From contig NZ_JAUYNX010000014.1 in assembly GCF_030704825.1 (NCBI RefSeq), positions 310,001 through 374,000 on the forward strand: DNA of 64,000 bases, in the 5' to 3' direction. How positions within the stretch are numbered: position 1 is the stretch's first letter; the number at the start of each line of letters is the position of its first letter. The position numbers and the translations under genes were made by a program. The notes below the pieces were generated by a model. That model saw nothing but the letters and a program-made list of their open reading frames with translations, made no database searches and was not told the DNA's origin. Positions 9,024-17,324 of the stretch are shown piece after piece. Source of the stretch: Brevundimonas sp. (GTDB taxonomy: Bacteria > Pseudomonadota > Alphaproteobacteria > Caulobacterales > Caulobacteraceae).

Positions 9024-10238
9024 TCAGACCGCCGCAACGGGGGAGGGCCGGCCCGGCAGGCAGGCGGGGCCGATCGGCTCGAAGCTCTTGTAGGTCAGGA
9101 TGAATTCCTGATGGCCCAGCGCCTCCGACCGGGTGCGGGCGCCCGTGGCCACGGCCCGGACCAGGTCGACGATTTCCGCCCCGACCTGGTCGAGCGTCGC
9201 CTTGTCTTCAAGGATGCGGCCTGCGTCGATGTCCATGTCCTCGCTCATCCTCCGCCACGTCTCCGGATTGGCGCAGACCTTGATTACGGGCGAGATGGCC
9301 GAGCCGACGACCGATCCCCGACCGGTGGTGAACAGGGTCATATGGGCTCCGCAGGCCATCAGCTCGACGATTTCGGCGTTGTCGCTGATGTTCGGGAAAC
9401 CGAACCGCGGCTCGCCGTCCGGCACCACGTCCAGCAGATAGAGTCCGCCCGCGGGGGGTACGTCGCCCGGCTTGATCAGGCCGGAGATGAAGGACGATCC
9501 GGACTTGGAATAGGCCCCCATCGATTTTTCTTCCTGGGTGGTCAGGCCGCCGTCGGCGTTGCCCGGCGCGAAACTGCCGAACCCCATGATGGTGTAGTAG
9601 CGCTCGGCCTTCTCGACGGCGGCTTCCAGTTCGCGGCCGAGTTCCGGGGTCACGGCGCGCTCGGCCATGATGGCCTCGCAGCCAACCAGTTCGCCGGTCT
9701 CCTCGAAGATGCAGGCCGCCCCGGCGGCGACCAGGGCATCGAAGGCGCGGCCGACGGCCGGGTTGGCGGTGATGCCGCTGGTCCCGTCCGAGCCGCCGCA
9801 GATGGTGCCGATCACCAGCTCGTCGAGCCTCATGGGAACGCGCGGGACCCGCGCCGCTTCGGCGCGGATCCGCTCGACCGCCTCGACCCCGGCGCGGATG
9901 GTCGACGCCGTGCCGCCGGCGTCCTGGATCACCAGAAGTTCGCACGGCCGCCCGCTGGCCAGCACGGCCTCGCGCAGCCCGCGACGGTTGAAGCTCTCGC
10001 AACCCAGCGAGACCAGCAGGACTCCGCCGACGTTCGGATGGGTCGCCAAGGCGTTCATCATCCGGTCGGCGTAGCTGTTGGGATAACAGCCCGGAAAGCC
10101 GATCAGATGGACATCGATGTCGTCGGCGGCGTTGACGATCCGTCGGGCTACGTGATGGGCGCACTCGACCAGATAGGCGACCACGACGACGTTGCGGATG
10201 CCCTTGCGGCCGTCAGCCCGGCGCCAGCCCTCGATCAT
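9024..10238 (-). CDS. UxaA-family sugar-acid dehydratase, large subunit (probable L-fuconate dehydratase)
   Basis: The 404-residue protein corresponds to the C-terminal catalytic domain of altronate/galactarate dehydratases. It opens with WRRADGRKGIRNVVVV, keeps the Cys-containing GFPGCYPN, SLGCESF and TICGGSDGTSG motifs, and ends with the metal-site region including KSGSSFISG, TTGRGSVVGSAISPVIKVCANP. The usual N-terminal SAF domain is a separate gene at 10235-10540, overlapping by 4 bp. In this operon the acid to be dehydrated is L-fuconate, so this two-part enzyme probably replaces the enolase-superfamily fuconate dehydratase. A comparable split pair occurs, as I recall, in the Campylobacter jejuni fucose locus. 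Confidence 0.85.
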   Translation of the reverse strand: MIEGWRRADGRKGIRNVVVVAYLVECAHHVARRIVNAADDIDVHLIGFPGCYPNSYADRMMNALATHPNVGGVLLVSLGCESFNRRGLREAVLASGRPCELLVIQDAGGTASTIRAGVEAVERIRAEAARVPRVPMRLDELVIGTICGGSDGTSGITANPAVGRAFDALVAAGAACIFEETGELVGCEAIMAERAVTPELGRELEAAVEKAERYYTIMGFGSFAPGNADGGLTTQEEKSMGAYSKSGSSFISGLIKPGDVPPAGGLYLLDVVPDGEPRFGFPNISDNAEIVELMACGAHMTLFTTGRGSVVGSAISPVIKVCANPETWRRMSEDMDIDAGRILEDKATLDQVGAEIVDLVRAVATGARTRSEALGHQEFILTYKSFEPIGPACLPGRPSPVAAV

Positions 10239-10540
10239 GCCCGTTGCTCCGAGGCGGCGTCGCGGCCGTGGCTGGCGATGTAGTCGCTCTTCATATTGTG
10301 CAGGTGGACGTGCTCGCCTGGCCGCGCCGGGGCGGTCATCGAGCCGACCGGCGCGCCGTATTTAAGCACCTTGTCGCCGGCCGCGAGCGCCGTCCGCGCG
10401 ACCTTGTGGCCGACCGGGATGTCGCTCCCGGCCACGATCCGGGCCGCGTCGATGGTCAACGGCTGACCGGCGGACACCGGCGCGCGGCAGACTAGGACGT
10501 TGTCGTCCGGATGCAGCAGGATCAGGGCGGATTTCGTCAT
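10235..10540 (-). CDS. UxaA-family dehydratase, small SAF-domain subunit
   Basis: This 101-residue protein is the SAF domain normally found at the N terminus of altronate dehydratase. Visible features are ALILLHPDDNVLVCRA, the GHKVA motif, LAAGDKVLKYGAPVG and the terminal HVHLHNMKSDY, with His residues likely at the substrate or metal entrance. It overlaps the aldo/keto reductase stop by ATGA at its start and the large subunit by ATGA at its end, which fits translational coupling and a fixed subunit ratio. It is complete as a domain, so the split is an established two-gene arrangement and not a frameshift. Confidence 0.88.
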   Translation of the reverse strand: MTKSALILLHPDDNVLVCRAPVSAGQPLTIDAARIVAGSDIPVGHKVARTALAAGDKVLKYGAPVGSMTAPARPGEHVHLHNMKSDYIASHGRDAASEQRA

Positions 10541-11586
10541 GGCGCCCGCTCCGTCCCGGGCACGGGCGCCGCGGGATCGATCAGGCCCCGGTCGACCAGG
10601 TCGGTCCAGAAGCCGGGTGGGATCGGTGCGGCCATCCGCTTGGCGGCGGCATGGACTTCGCCGGCGTTCGCCAGGCCCGGAATGACCGAGATCACCTGCG
10701 GGTGGGCCAGCGGGAACTGCAGCGCCGCCGCCGGCAGCTCGACGTCCCAGTCTGCGCAGACCGCGCGCAGGGCGGCGACCTTGGTCGACACCCATTCCGG
10801 CGGCACGCCGTAGTCGTAGTGCGCCTCCGACAGCGTCGCGCAGGCCAGCACGCCCGAGTTGAAAGGACCGCCGACAATGACCGACACCCCTTGCTCCGCG
10901 CACCGGGGCAGGAAACTGGCCAACGCCGTCTGCTCCAGCAGGGTGTAGCGGCCCGCCAGCAGGAAGACGTCGAACTCGCCTTCCGTCATAGCCTGTTCGC
11001 AGACCTGCCATTCGTTGACGCCCAGGCCGATCGCGCCCACGGCGCCCTCGTCGCGGAGCCGCCGGAGGGCGCGGTAGCCGCCGCCGATGAACTCGCTCCA
11101 GCGTCCGGCGTGGGCCGCGCCATGCGTGGCCGCGCCCAGGTCGTGCGCGAACAGGATGTCGACGTGGTCGCGACCAAGGCGATCCAGACTGTCCTCGAAG
11201 CTGCGCATCACGCCGTCGTGGCTGTAGTCGAACACCGGCTCGAAAGCGTTGGCGTCGACGAAGCCGTGGCGCTCGCGCGCGCCGGTCTCGACAGGCGTCA
11301 GAAGCCGGCCGACCTTGGTTGAGACCAGGGCCTCGCCGTGCGGATCGATCTGCTCCAGCGCGGCGCCGAGCCGCTGCTCGCCCAGACCGAATCCATAGTG
11401 GGGGGCGGTGTCGAAATAGCGGACGCCCTGGCTCCACGATTGCGCGACGGCCGCCACCGCGGCCTCGTCGGACACCGGACGGTACAGGTTGCCGATAGCC
11501 GCTCCGCCGAAGCCGAGCAGGGTCGGCGAGAAGAGGCGGGGAGCGACGGCCTCAACCGCTTCCGACATTTTTATTGGTGAAGCCAT
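10537..11586 (-). CDS. Aldo/keto reductase, probable L-fucose 1-dehydrogenase
   Basis: This 349-residue protein is an aldo/keto reductase of the D-threo-aldose/L-fucose dehydrogenase group. The catalytic tetrad is visible: Asp and Tyr in FDTAPHYGFGLGE, Lys in VSTKVGR and His in ILFAHDLG. The cofactor region near the C terminus includes HPQVISVIPGL. It should oxidise L-fucose at C1 to L-fuconolactone, the first step of the pathway; the lactonase gene lies immediately upstream. The start is uncertain: ATG codons at 11586 and 11568 are both possible and neither has a strong ribosome site. Confidence 0.83.
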   Translation of the reverse strand: MASPIKMSEAVEAVAPRLFSPTLLGFGGAAIGNLYRPVSDEAAVAAVAQSWSQGVRYFDTAPHYGFGLGEQRLGAALEQIDPHGEALVSTKVGRLLTPVETGARERHGFVDANAFEPVFDYSHDGVMRSFEDSLDRLGRDHVDILFAHDLGAATHGAAHAGRWSEFIGGGYRALRRLRDEGAVGAIGLGVNEWQVCEQAMTEGEFDVFLLAGRYTLLEQTALASFLPRCAEQGVSVIVGGPFNSGVLACATLSEAHYDYGVPPEWVSTKVAALRAVCADWDVELPAAALQFPLAHPQVISVIPGLANAGEVHAAAKRMAAPIPPGFWTDLVDRGLIDPAAPVPGTERAP

Positions 11587-11636
11587 CTTCGTAGATGGAT
11601 GTGAGCCCGCGCCCGACAAGTCAACCTCGGAGCGGC

Positions 11637-12446
11637 TCACAGGCGATACAGGCGTCGCGCATTTCCCCCGAAAACGGCCTCGTGGGCGTCGGAAGCGATC
11701 CGGGAGCGGCACAGGCTCAGCCAATCCTCGTACCGGCTGGCCAGATTCAGCACCGGCCAGTCGCTGCCCCACAGCAGACGCGCGGGTCCGAACAGCGCCG
11801 CGATCTCGTCGATGACCGTTGGAAGCATTTCGCCGGGGTTTCCCCGTCGCACCTCGGTCGTCAGCCCCGACAGCTTGCAATGGACGTTGGGCTCCGTCGC
11901 CAACGCGGCCAAGCCGTCCCGCCAGGGCCTGGGATCCTCCCCGATCGGAGGCTTGGCCGCATGGTCGATGACGATGGTCAGCTCCGGCCAACGGCGGGCA
12001 AACCGGTGCAGGGGCCTGAGATGGCGCGTGTCGACGAGGGCGTCGAAGACCAGACTCCGGTCGATCATGGCGCCGATCGGACCGTCGATCCGGGCCTCGG
12101 CGATCCAGTCGTCTCGCGCGAGACTCTGCAACATGGGGCGGAGGCCGCGGAATTTCGGGCGGTCGGCGAGGAACGCGACCCGGCGGGGCGCTTCGGGCGC
12201 TTCCAGGTCCGCCCAGCCGACGACGCCGCGCACGAAGGGCTCTTCGGTCGCGAGCGCCACGAGATAGTCGGTGTCGCGGTCATCCGGCTGGGACTGTACG
12301 ACCACCGAGCCGGTGACGCCCGCCGGCCTTGCCAGTCGCTCGAACGCATCCGGCAAGGCGTCGTGATGGAGCGCCGGCATGTCCGGCGTCGGCCAGACCT
12401 GTCCGTGTCGGCCGATCCGCCAGAAATGCTGGTGTGCGTCGATCAC
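11637..12446 (-). CDS. Amidohydrolase-superfamily L-fuconolactonase
   Basis: This 269-residue protein is of the COG3618 amidohydrolase type, which lacks the usual two-metal centre. It begins IDAHQHFWRIG (the HxH motif), has a central VIDHAAKPPIG (His), NVHCKLSGLTTE and the distal Asp in LLWGSDWPVLN. L-fuconolactonases and L-rhamnonolactonases are the best-known members. It opens L-fuconolactone to L-fuconate. Translation starts at a GTG one base after the permease stop. The substrate assignment rests on the adjacent FucP permease and the downstream fucose enzymes; rhamnonolactone is the alternative. Confidence 0.87.
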   Translation of the reverse strand: MIDAHQHFWRIGRHGQVWPTPDMPALHHDALPDAFERLARPAGVTGSVVVQSQPDDRDTDYLVALATEEPFVRGVVGWADLEAPEAPRRVAFLADRPKFRGLRPMLQSLARDDWIAEARIDGPIGAMIDRSLVFDALVDTRHLRPLHRFARRWPELTIVIDHAAKPPIGEDPRPWRDGLAALATEPNVHCKLSGLTTEVRRGNPGEMLPTVIDEIAALFGPARLLWGSDWPVLNLASRYEDWLSLCRSRIASDAHEAVFGGNARRLYRL

Positions 12447-12447
12447 C

Positions 12448-13716
12448 TCAGGCGATGCCGCGCCGCGACCGCCATCCGAACAACGCCACGATGGCGAAAC
12501 AGATCGCCGGCACGATCATGGCCAGGTGGATGCTGCTGACGTCGGAGACCAGCCCCATCGCCGCTGTCAGCACCGCTCCGCCGATGATGGCCATGACCAG
12601 CAGGGACGAGCCCGCCTTGGTCAGGTTTCCCAGTCCCTTGAGCGACGAGGCGAAGATGGTCGGGAACATGATCGACATGAAGAAGCTGGTCGACGCCAGG
12701 GCGATCATGCCGACCGGTCCGGGCGCGGCGACGGCCACGACGCACAGGGCCACGTTGATGGCGCTGAACGCCGTCAGCAGGAGGGTCGGTCTCACCCGGC
12801 CCATCAAGGCCGTGCCGGCGAAGCGGCCGATCATGAAGGCCACGATCGACCAGGTCAGATAGTCGGCGGCGGTGCGCTCGCCGACCGCCAGCGACTCCTG
12901 GGCGTAGCGGATCATATAGCTCCAGACGCCGACCTGGGCGCCGACATAGAAGAACTGGGCCGTCACGCCGAGCAGGTAGCGGCGGTTGCGGAACAGGGCG
13001 GCGAAATCCTTCGCCGAGCCGGGGCCTTCCTCGCGGGCGGCCTCGACCCCGGCGACCCGGGGGAAGGGGACCAGCATCACCAGCAGGGCCCAGGCCAGGA
13101 CGAACAGGCCGATCATCAGATAGGGCGTCTGCACGGCGGCCGCCTCGGCCGCGTAGAAGGCGGCGTGGGCGTCGGGCGTCATGGCCGCCAGTTCTTCCGG
13201 CGTGTGTTCGACGCCCGACAGGATGAAGTGCCGGCCGATCAGCAACCCCATGATCGAGCCCAGAGGGTTGAAGGCCTGGGCCAGGTTCAGCCGCCGCTCA
13301 GCCGTCTCGGGCGCGCCCAGCACCGTCACCAGCGGGTTGGCCGAGGTTTCCAGGAACGCCAGTCCGCTGGCGATCACGAACAGGGCCAGCAGGAACAGTT
13401 CGTAACGCCGCGCCTCGGCGGCGGGGAAAAACATCAGCGCCCCGAGCCCGAACAGACAAAGCCCGAGCACGACCGCCCGTTTGTAGCCGAACCGCTTCAT
13501 GAACAAGGCGGCCGGAATGGCCAGGACGAAGTAGCCGAAATAGAAGGCCGACTGCACCAGACCCGACTGAAGGTCGCCGAGGGTGAAGGCTTTCCTGAAC
13601 TGGGCGATCAGGACATCGTTCAGATTGTTGGCCATGCCCCAGAGGAAAAACAGGCTGACGACCAGTACGATGGGCGCGGCCGTGGCGAGGCGGCCTTGTG
13701 CGGGCGTGGACGGCAT
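12448..13716 (-). CDS. fucP: FucP-type L-fucose:proton symporter
   Basis: This 422-residue major facilitator protein has about 12 membrane segments. The first helix and following loop read FFLWGMANNLNDVLIAQF, then LVQSAFYFGYFVLAIPAALF, the signature of the FucP/GlcP family. Further family marks are ETSANPLVTVLG and FNPLGSIMG in helices 4-5 and SFFMSIMFPTIFA in the second half. It imports L-fucose across the inner membrane and leads the catabolic operon that continues to 5369. Its start lies 107 bp from the divergent lldD-like gene, with a palindromic operator between. D-arabinose or L-galactose transport is known for the family and possible here. Confidence 0.9.
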   Translation of the reverse strand: MPSTPAQGRLATAAPIVLVVSLFFLWGMANNLNDVLIAQFRKAFTLGDLQSGLVQSAFYFGYFVLAIPAALFMKRFGYKRAVVLGLCLFGLGALMFFPAAEARRYELFLLALFVIASGLAFLETSANPLVTVLGAPETAERRLNLAQAFNPLGSIMGLLIGRHFILSGVEHTPEELAAMTPDAHAAFYAAEAAAVQTPYLMIGLFVLAWALLVMLVPFPRVAGVEAAREEGPGSAKDFAALFRNRRYLLGVTAQFFYVGAQVGVWSYMIRYAQESLAVGERTAADYLTWSIVAFMIGRFAGTALMGRVRPTLLLTAFSAINVALCVVAVAAPGPVGMIALASTSFFMSIMFPTIFASSLKGLGNLTKAGSSLLVMAIIGGAVLTAAMGLVSDVSSIHLAMIVPAICFAIVALFGWRSRRGIA

Positions 13717-13795
13717 GGACGGTGTTCCTCCCGACCCCCGTTGACCGGGAGCTCAGACCGCGTCACGAGATCAGAGATGAACCTGAGCGTCAAAT

Positions 13796-13811
13796 ATGAA
13801 ACGCATTTCAT
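13796..13811. promoter_or_regulatory. Palindromic operator ATGAAACGCATTTCAT
   Basis: The site has perfect 6-bp arms, ATGAAA and TTTCAT, around CGCA, in the 107-bp gap between fucP (minus) and the lldD-like gene (plus). Its position lets one repressor govern both halves of the fucose pathway. The arms recall KdgR- and some GntR-type boxes, but the symmetry is even (16 bp) and I cannot assign the regulator family. It lies 13 bp before the lldD-like start codon. Confidence 0.5.
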
Positions 13812-13823
13812 GAGATCCGCGCC

Positions 13824-14984
13824 ATGATCCTCGCGGACGTCGGCGACTATCGCGAGGCGGCGCGGCGACGGCTGCCGCGGTTCCTGTTCGACTATGTGGA
13901 CGGCGGGTCCTTCGCCGAGACCACCCTGCGCGCCAATGTCGATGAGCTCCTGAAGATCAGCCTGAGACAGCGGGTGCTCACGGGGACCGATCAGGTCTCC
14001 CTGGATTGCCGTCTGTTGGGCCGGGAGGTGAGCATGCCCGTGGCCCTGGCGCCGGTCGGCATGGCCGGGCTGAACGCGCGTCGCGGCGAGGTCCAGGCCG
14101 CCCGGGCTGCGGAAACCCGGGGCGTGCCGTTCTGCCTGTCCACCGTCGCCGCCTGTTCGATCGAGGAAGTCCGCGCGGCGGTGGCTACGCCGCCCTGGTT
14201 CCAACTCTATGTCATTCGCGACCGGGGCTTCATGAGGGAGATGCTGGCGCGCGCCCTGGGCGCCGGTTGCGACACCCTGTTCCTGACCGTCGACATGCCC
14301 GCGCCCGGTCCCCGTTATCGTGACCGCCGCTCGGGGCTGGCGGGCGGGACGCCGCTCCGGCGGCGGCTCAGCCGTCTGATGCAGGCCGCAAGCCGTCCCG
14401 GCTGGGCATGGGATGTCGGCTTGCTCGGCCGGCCCCATACGATCGGCCACGTCAGCTCGGCGCTCGGCGAACACGCGGGGGTCGACGAATACTGGGCCTG
14501 GATGGCGCGGAATTTCGACGCTTCCGTCTCCCGGGCGGACGTCGAAGCGATCCGGGCGGCCTGGCCGGGCAGGCTGGTCATCAAGGGCGTGCTCGATGTC
14601 GAGGACGCCCGTCAGGCCGCGAGGATCGGCGCGGACGGAATCGTCGTGTCCAATCACGGCGGCCGCCAGCTGGACGGCGCCATGGCCTCGATCACCGCGC
14701 TCCGTCCGATCGCCGGGGCGGTCGGCGACAGCCTCACGGTGCTCATGGACGGCGGCGTCCGGTCGGGTCTGGACGTGGTCCGGGCGCTGGCCAGCGGAGC
14801 CCATGGCGTGCTGCTGGGACGCGCCTGGGTCTACGGCCTTGCGGCGCGGGGAGAGCGCGGCGTCGGGGAGGTGCTCGATCTGATCGCCGCCGAGATGCGC
14901 TCGGTCATGACCATGACCGGCGCCGCCGACATCCCCGCGATCGGTCCGCACCTTCTGGTCGACCGCGGCCGAACCGCCGATTGA
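13824..14984 (+). CDS. lldD: FMN-dependent alpha-hydroxy-acid dehydrogenase (L-lactate dehydrogenase-like)
   Basis: This 386-residue protein has the full FMN alpha-hydroxy-acid dehydrogenase pattern: FDYVDGGSFAETTLRAN, MPVALAPVGMAGL, PFCLSTVAACSIEEV, PPWFQLYV, LTVDMPAPGPRYRDRR, IKGVLDVEDA, the catalytic His/Arg in SNHGGRQLDGA, and the phosphate site MDGGVRSGLDVVRA. It oxidises L-lactate or a similar hydroxy acid to the keto acid, probably at the membrane with quinone as acceptor. In this locus it would turn the L-lactate made from L-fucose into a second pyruvate. It is divergent from fucP and followed by the mutarotase. Mandelate or glycolate activity cannot be excluded by sequence. Confidence 0.87.
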   Translation: MILADVGDYREAARRRLPRFLFDYVDGGSFAETTLRANVDELLKISLRQRVLTGTDQVSLDCRLLGREVSMPVALAPVGMAGLNARRGEVQAARAAETRGVPFCLSTVAACSIEEVRAAVATPPWFQLYVIRDRGFMREMLARALGAGCDTLFLTVDMPAPGPRYRDRRSGLAGGTPLRRRLSRLMQAASRPGWAWDVGLLGRPHTIGHVSSALGEHAGVDEYWAWMARNFDASVSRADVEAIRAAWPGRLVIKGVLDVEDARQAARIGADGIVVSNHGGRQLDGAMASITALRPIAGAVGDSLTVLMDGGVRSGLDVVRALASGAHGVLLGRAWVYGLAARGERGVGEVLDLIAAEMRSVMTMTGAADIPAIGPHLLVDRGRTAD

Positions 14985-14995
14985 AGGAGCAGTCC

Positions 14996-15349
14996 ATGGC
15001 GCGTCACTGTCTGTGCCTCGATCTGATCGACGACCCGACCAGCATCGCCCGCTACCGGGCCTGGCACGCGCCGGGGGCCACGCCGCCTGCGGTGATCCGC
15101 TCGATCCGGGCCGCGGACATCACCTCGATGGAAATTTATCAGGTCGCCGATCGTCTGGTCATGATCATGGAAACCGGTCCGGCCTTCTCCCCCCTGGCCA
15201 AGGCGGCCGCCGACGCGGCCGATCCCGATGTCCGGGCGTGGGAGGCCCTGATGGACCAGTTCCAGAAGCCGTTGCCCGGCGGCGGGGGGGCAGGCAAGTG
15301 GAGGCCGGCGGAACTGATCTTCGACCTGTCCGGGCATCGAACGGATTGA
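14996..15349 (+). CDS. L-rhamnose/L-fucose mutarotase family protein
   Basis: This 117-residue protein belongs to the small dimeric alpha-beta barrel RhaM/DUF718 family. It starts MARHCLCLDLIDDP, has YRAWHAPGATPP with the His expected for anomer interconversion, then SMEIYQVADRLVMIMET, and ends with WRPAELIFDL. It should speed equilibration of L-fucose anomers so the dehydrogenase receives its preferred form. An AAGGAG ribosome site lies about 9 bases before the ATG, and the gene is 11 bp after the dehydrogenase. Fucose is chosen over rhamnose from context only. Confidence 0.87.
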   Translation: MARHCLCLDLIDDPTSIARYRAWHAPGATPPAVIRSIRAADITSMEIYQVADRLVMIMETGPAFSPLAKAAADAADPDVRAWEALMDQFQKPLPGGGGAGKWRPAELIFDLSGHRTD

Positions 15350-15395
15350 GGCGCCGGTGGTGCGGTGGCCATCGGGCATGGTTGCCGTCAAGAAA

Positions 15396-15409
15396 TGTTA
15401 GCGGTACCA
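15396..15409. promoter_or_regulatory. LacI-family operator-like site TGTTAGCGGTACCA
   Basis: This 14-bp site has a central CG and the same outer and core bases as the site at 1088-1101. It lies 44 bp before the GH51 start in the 104-bp gap after the mutarotase gene. The gene would therefore have its own promoter under the same repressor as the GH74/GH3 pair. Confidence 0.5.
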
Positions 15410-15453
15410 TTTTTGGAAGGCGGCTGGCCATCCAGCGCCGCGGGGAGGCTGAC

Positions 15454-17001
15454 ATGACATCGATCTCGAGAGTGGCGGGCGGTCTTGCGGCGGTCATGAT
15501 CCTGGTCCTCGCACCGTCAGGGGCTTCCGCGCAGACGCTGAGAGCGACGGGCGAACTCCGCCTCGACCGCCCCGGCGCGACCATCGCGCCCGAGGTCTAT
15601 GGCCAGTTCATGGAGCAGCTGGGAACCGGAATCGACGGCGGGGTCTGGGTCGGCGAGGGGTCGGACATTCCCAACGTCCGCGGCTTCCGCACCGACGTGG
15701 TCGAGGCGCTGAAGGCGCTGAAGGTGCCGGTCGTGCGCTGGCCTGGCGGCTGCTATGCCGACATCTACCACTGGCGCGACGGAATCGGACCGCGCGCCGA
15801 ACGGCCCGTCACCCTGAACCGCTGGTGGGGCGGGAACGAGGAAGCGAACGGCTTCGGCACGCACGAGTTTTTCGAGTTCGCCGAGCTGATCGGGGCCAAA
15901 ACCTATCTCAGCATCAACGTGGGCTCGGGCACGCCGGCGGAAGCGGCGGACTGGGTGGAATACATCTCGTCCCCGACCAGATCGCGTCTCGCCGAATTGC
16001 GCCGGGCCAACGGTCGCGCCGAGCCGTGGCGCATCGACTATCTGGGCCTCGGGAACGAGCCCTGGGGCTGCGGCGGGCGGATGCGGGCGTCCTACTACGC
16101 CGATCTCATGCGGCAGTACGTCGGCTTCGTCGCACCCTACGGGGAGCGGACCACGATGGTGGCCGCCGGGCCCACTTCCGAGGACTACGACTGGACCCGA
16201 ACCCTGATGCCCGGTCGGGAGAATTTCGACGCCCTGTCGCTGCACTACTACACCCTGCCGACCGGCGACTGGGGGGCCAAGGGATCGGCGCTCGGCTTCG
16301 ATGAGGCGCAGTGGGCGGGAACCTTCGTCCAGACCTACCGGATCGAGGAGATGATCGCCGGTCACGACGCCATCATGGACGAGACCGACCCTGAGGCGCG
16401 GGTGGTTCTGGCCGTCGACGAATGGGGCGCCTGGTACGATCCGACGCCGGGATCGCAGGCCGGCCACCTCCAGCAGCAGAACAGCCTGCGCGACGCCCTG
16501 CTGGCGGCCGTGAACTTCAACATCTTCCATCGCCACGCTGACCGGGTGCGGCTGGCCAACGTCGCCCAGATGGTGAACGTGCTGCAGGCCATGATCCTGA
16601 CCGACGGCCCGGCCATGGTGCTGACGCCGACCTACCACGCCTTCGCCATGTACCAGCCGTTCCAGGGCGCGACCGTGCTGCCCCTGTCGATCGAGTCGCC
16701 GGCCTACGGGGCGCTGGAGGCGGTGGATGGCACGGCCGCGCGCGGCCTGGACGGCAAGGTCCATGTGGCCCTGGTCAATCTCGATCCGAATCGGCCGGTC
16801 GAGGTGTCGCTCGCGGTCGCCGGCGGCGCGGCCCATCGTGTTTCGGGCCGGATCCTGACGGGTGCGGTCATGGACGCCCACAATGACTTCGATGCGCCGC
16901 GCGTGGTGGAGCCGGCCGCCTTCTCCGCCACCCGGATCTCGGAAGGCCGGCTGGTCGTGTCCCTGCCGGCCAAATCCCTCGTGATCCTGACGCTGGACTA
17001 G
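15454..17001 (+). CDS. GH51 alpha-L-arabinofuranosidase, secreted
   Basis: This 515-residue protein begins with a signal peptide (MTSISRVAGGLAAVM, cleavage after GASAQ). Family GH51 marks are IAPEVYGQFMEQLG, VPVVRWPGGCYADIYHW, RWWGGNEEANGFGTHEF, the acid/base Glu in YLGLGNEPWGCGG and the nucleophile Glu in LAVDEWGAWY. The C-terminal beta domain ends with SLPAKSLVILTLD. It releases terminal alpha-L-arabinofuranose from arabinoxylan, arabinan or arabinosylated xyloglucan. The gene is monocistronic by spacing, preceded by the LacI-type operator and ending 21 bp from the csoR stop on the other strand. Confidence 0.93.
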   Translation: MTSISRVAGGLAAVMILVLAPSGASAQTLRATGELRLDRPGATIAPEVYGQFMEQLGTGIDGGVWVGEGSDIPNVRGFRTDVVEALKALKVPVVRWPGGCYADIYHWRDGIGPRAERPVTLNRWWGGNEEANGFGTHEFFEFAELIGAKTYLSINVGSGTPAEAADWVEYISSPTRSRLAELRRANGRAEPWRIDYLGLGNEPWGCGGRMRASYYADLMRQYVGFVAPYGERTTMVAAGPTSEDYDWTRTLMPGRENFDALSLHYYTLPTGDWGAKGSALGFDEAQWAGTFVQTYRIEEMIAGHDAIMDETDPEARVVLAVDEWGAWYDPTPGSQAGHLQQQNSLRDALLAAVNFNIFHRHADRVRLANVAQMVNVLQAMILTDGPAMVLTPTYHAFAMYQPFQGATVLPLSIESPAYGALEAVDGTAARGLDGKVHVALVNLDPNRPVEVSLAVAGGAAHRVSGRILTGAVMDAHNDFDAPRVVEPAAFSATRISEGRLVVSLPAKSLVILTLD

Positions 17002-17022
17002 GTCCGACGAGGAAGCCCCGCC

Positions 17023-17298
17023 CTAACGCGTTGCGCGACCGAGAAGCTCGATCAGCTCGGTCGCCTTCGCCTTGCGGTCGGCGGGATCGTCGCCCGTCAT
17101 CGCTCCCATGACGCAATGGTCGAGGTGGTCCTTCAGCACCTCGCTCTCGACACGCAGCAGGGCGGCCCGCACTGCCTGCAGCTGGGTCAGGACGTCCACA
17201 CAGTATCGGTCATCCTCGACCATCCGGGTGATGCCGCGCACCTGGCCCTCGATCCGGTTGAGTCGATTGATCACCTTGGGCTTGGTCTGGGTCTGCAT
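17023..17298 (-). CDS. csoR: CsoR-family Cu(I)-responsive repressor
   Basis: This 91-residue all-helical protein begins [22 protein letters not shown] and carries the copper-binding pattern Cys33, His58, Cys62 (in RYCVDV and KDHLDHCV), matching the CsoR Cys-His-Cys triad. His61 also sits next to Cys62. The frame is open far upstream, but this start fits family length. When Cu(I) binds, CsoR leaves its operator. Two matching operators lie directly upstream in the gap shared with the divergent copper ATPase gene. RcnR or FrmR specificity is made unlikely by the ligand set and the neighbour. Confidence 0.92.
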   Translation of the reverse strand: MQTQTKPKVINRLNRIEGQVRGITRMVEDDRYCVDVLTQLQAVRAALLRVESEVLKDHLDHCVMGAMTGDDPADRKAKATELIELLGRATR

Positions 17299-17324
17299 CC
17301 AATTCCTCGTTCCGGCCGTTCCAT

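Noticed and set aside
13796..13811. Classical LacI operator
   Set aside because: The centre is GC, not CG, and the arms TGAAA/TTTCA resemble other families, so I left the regulator family open.
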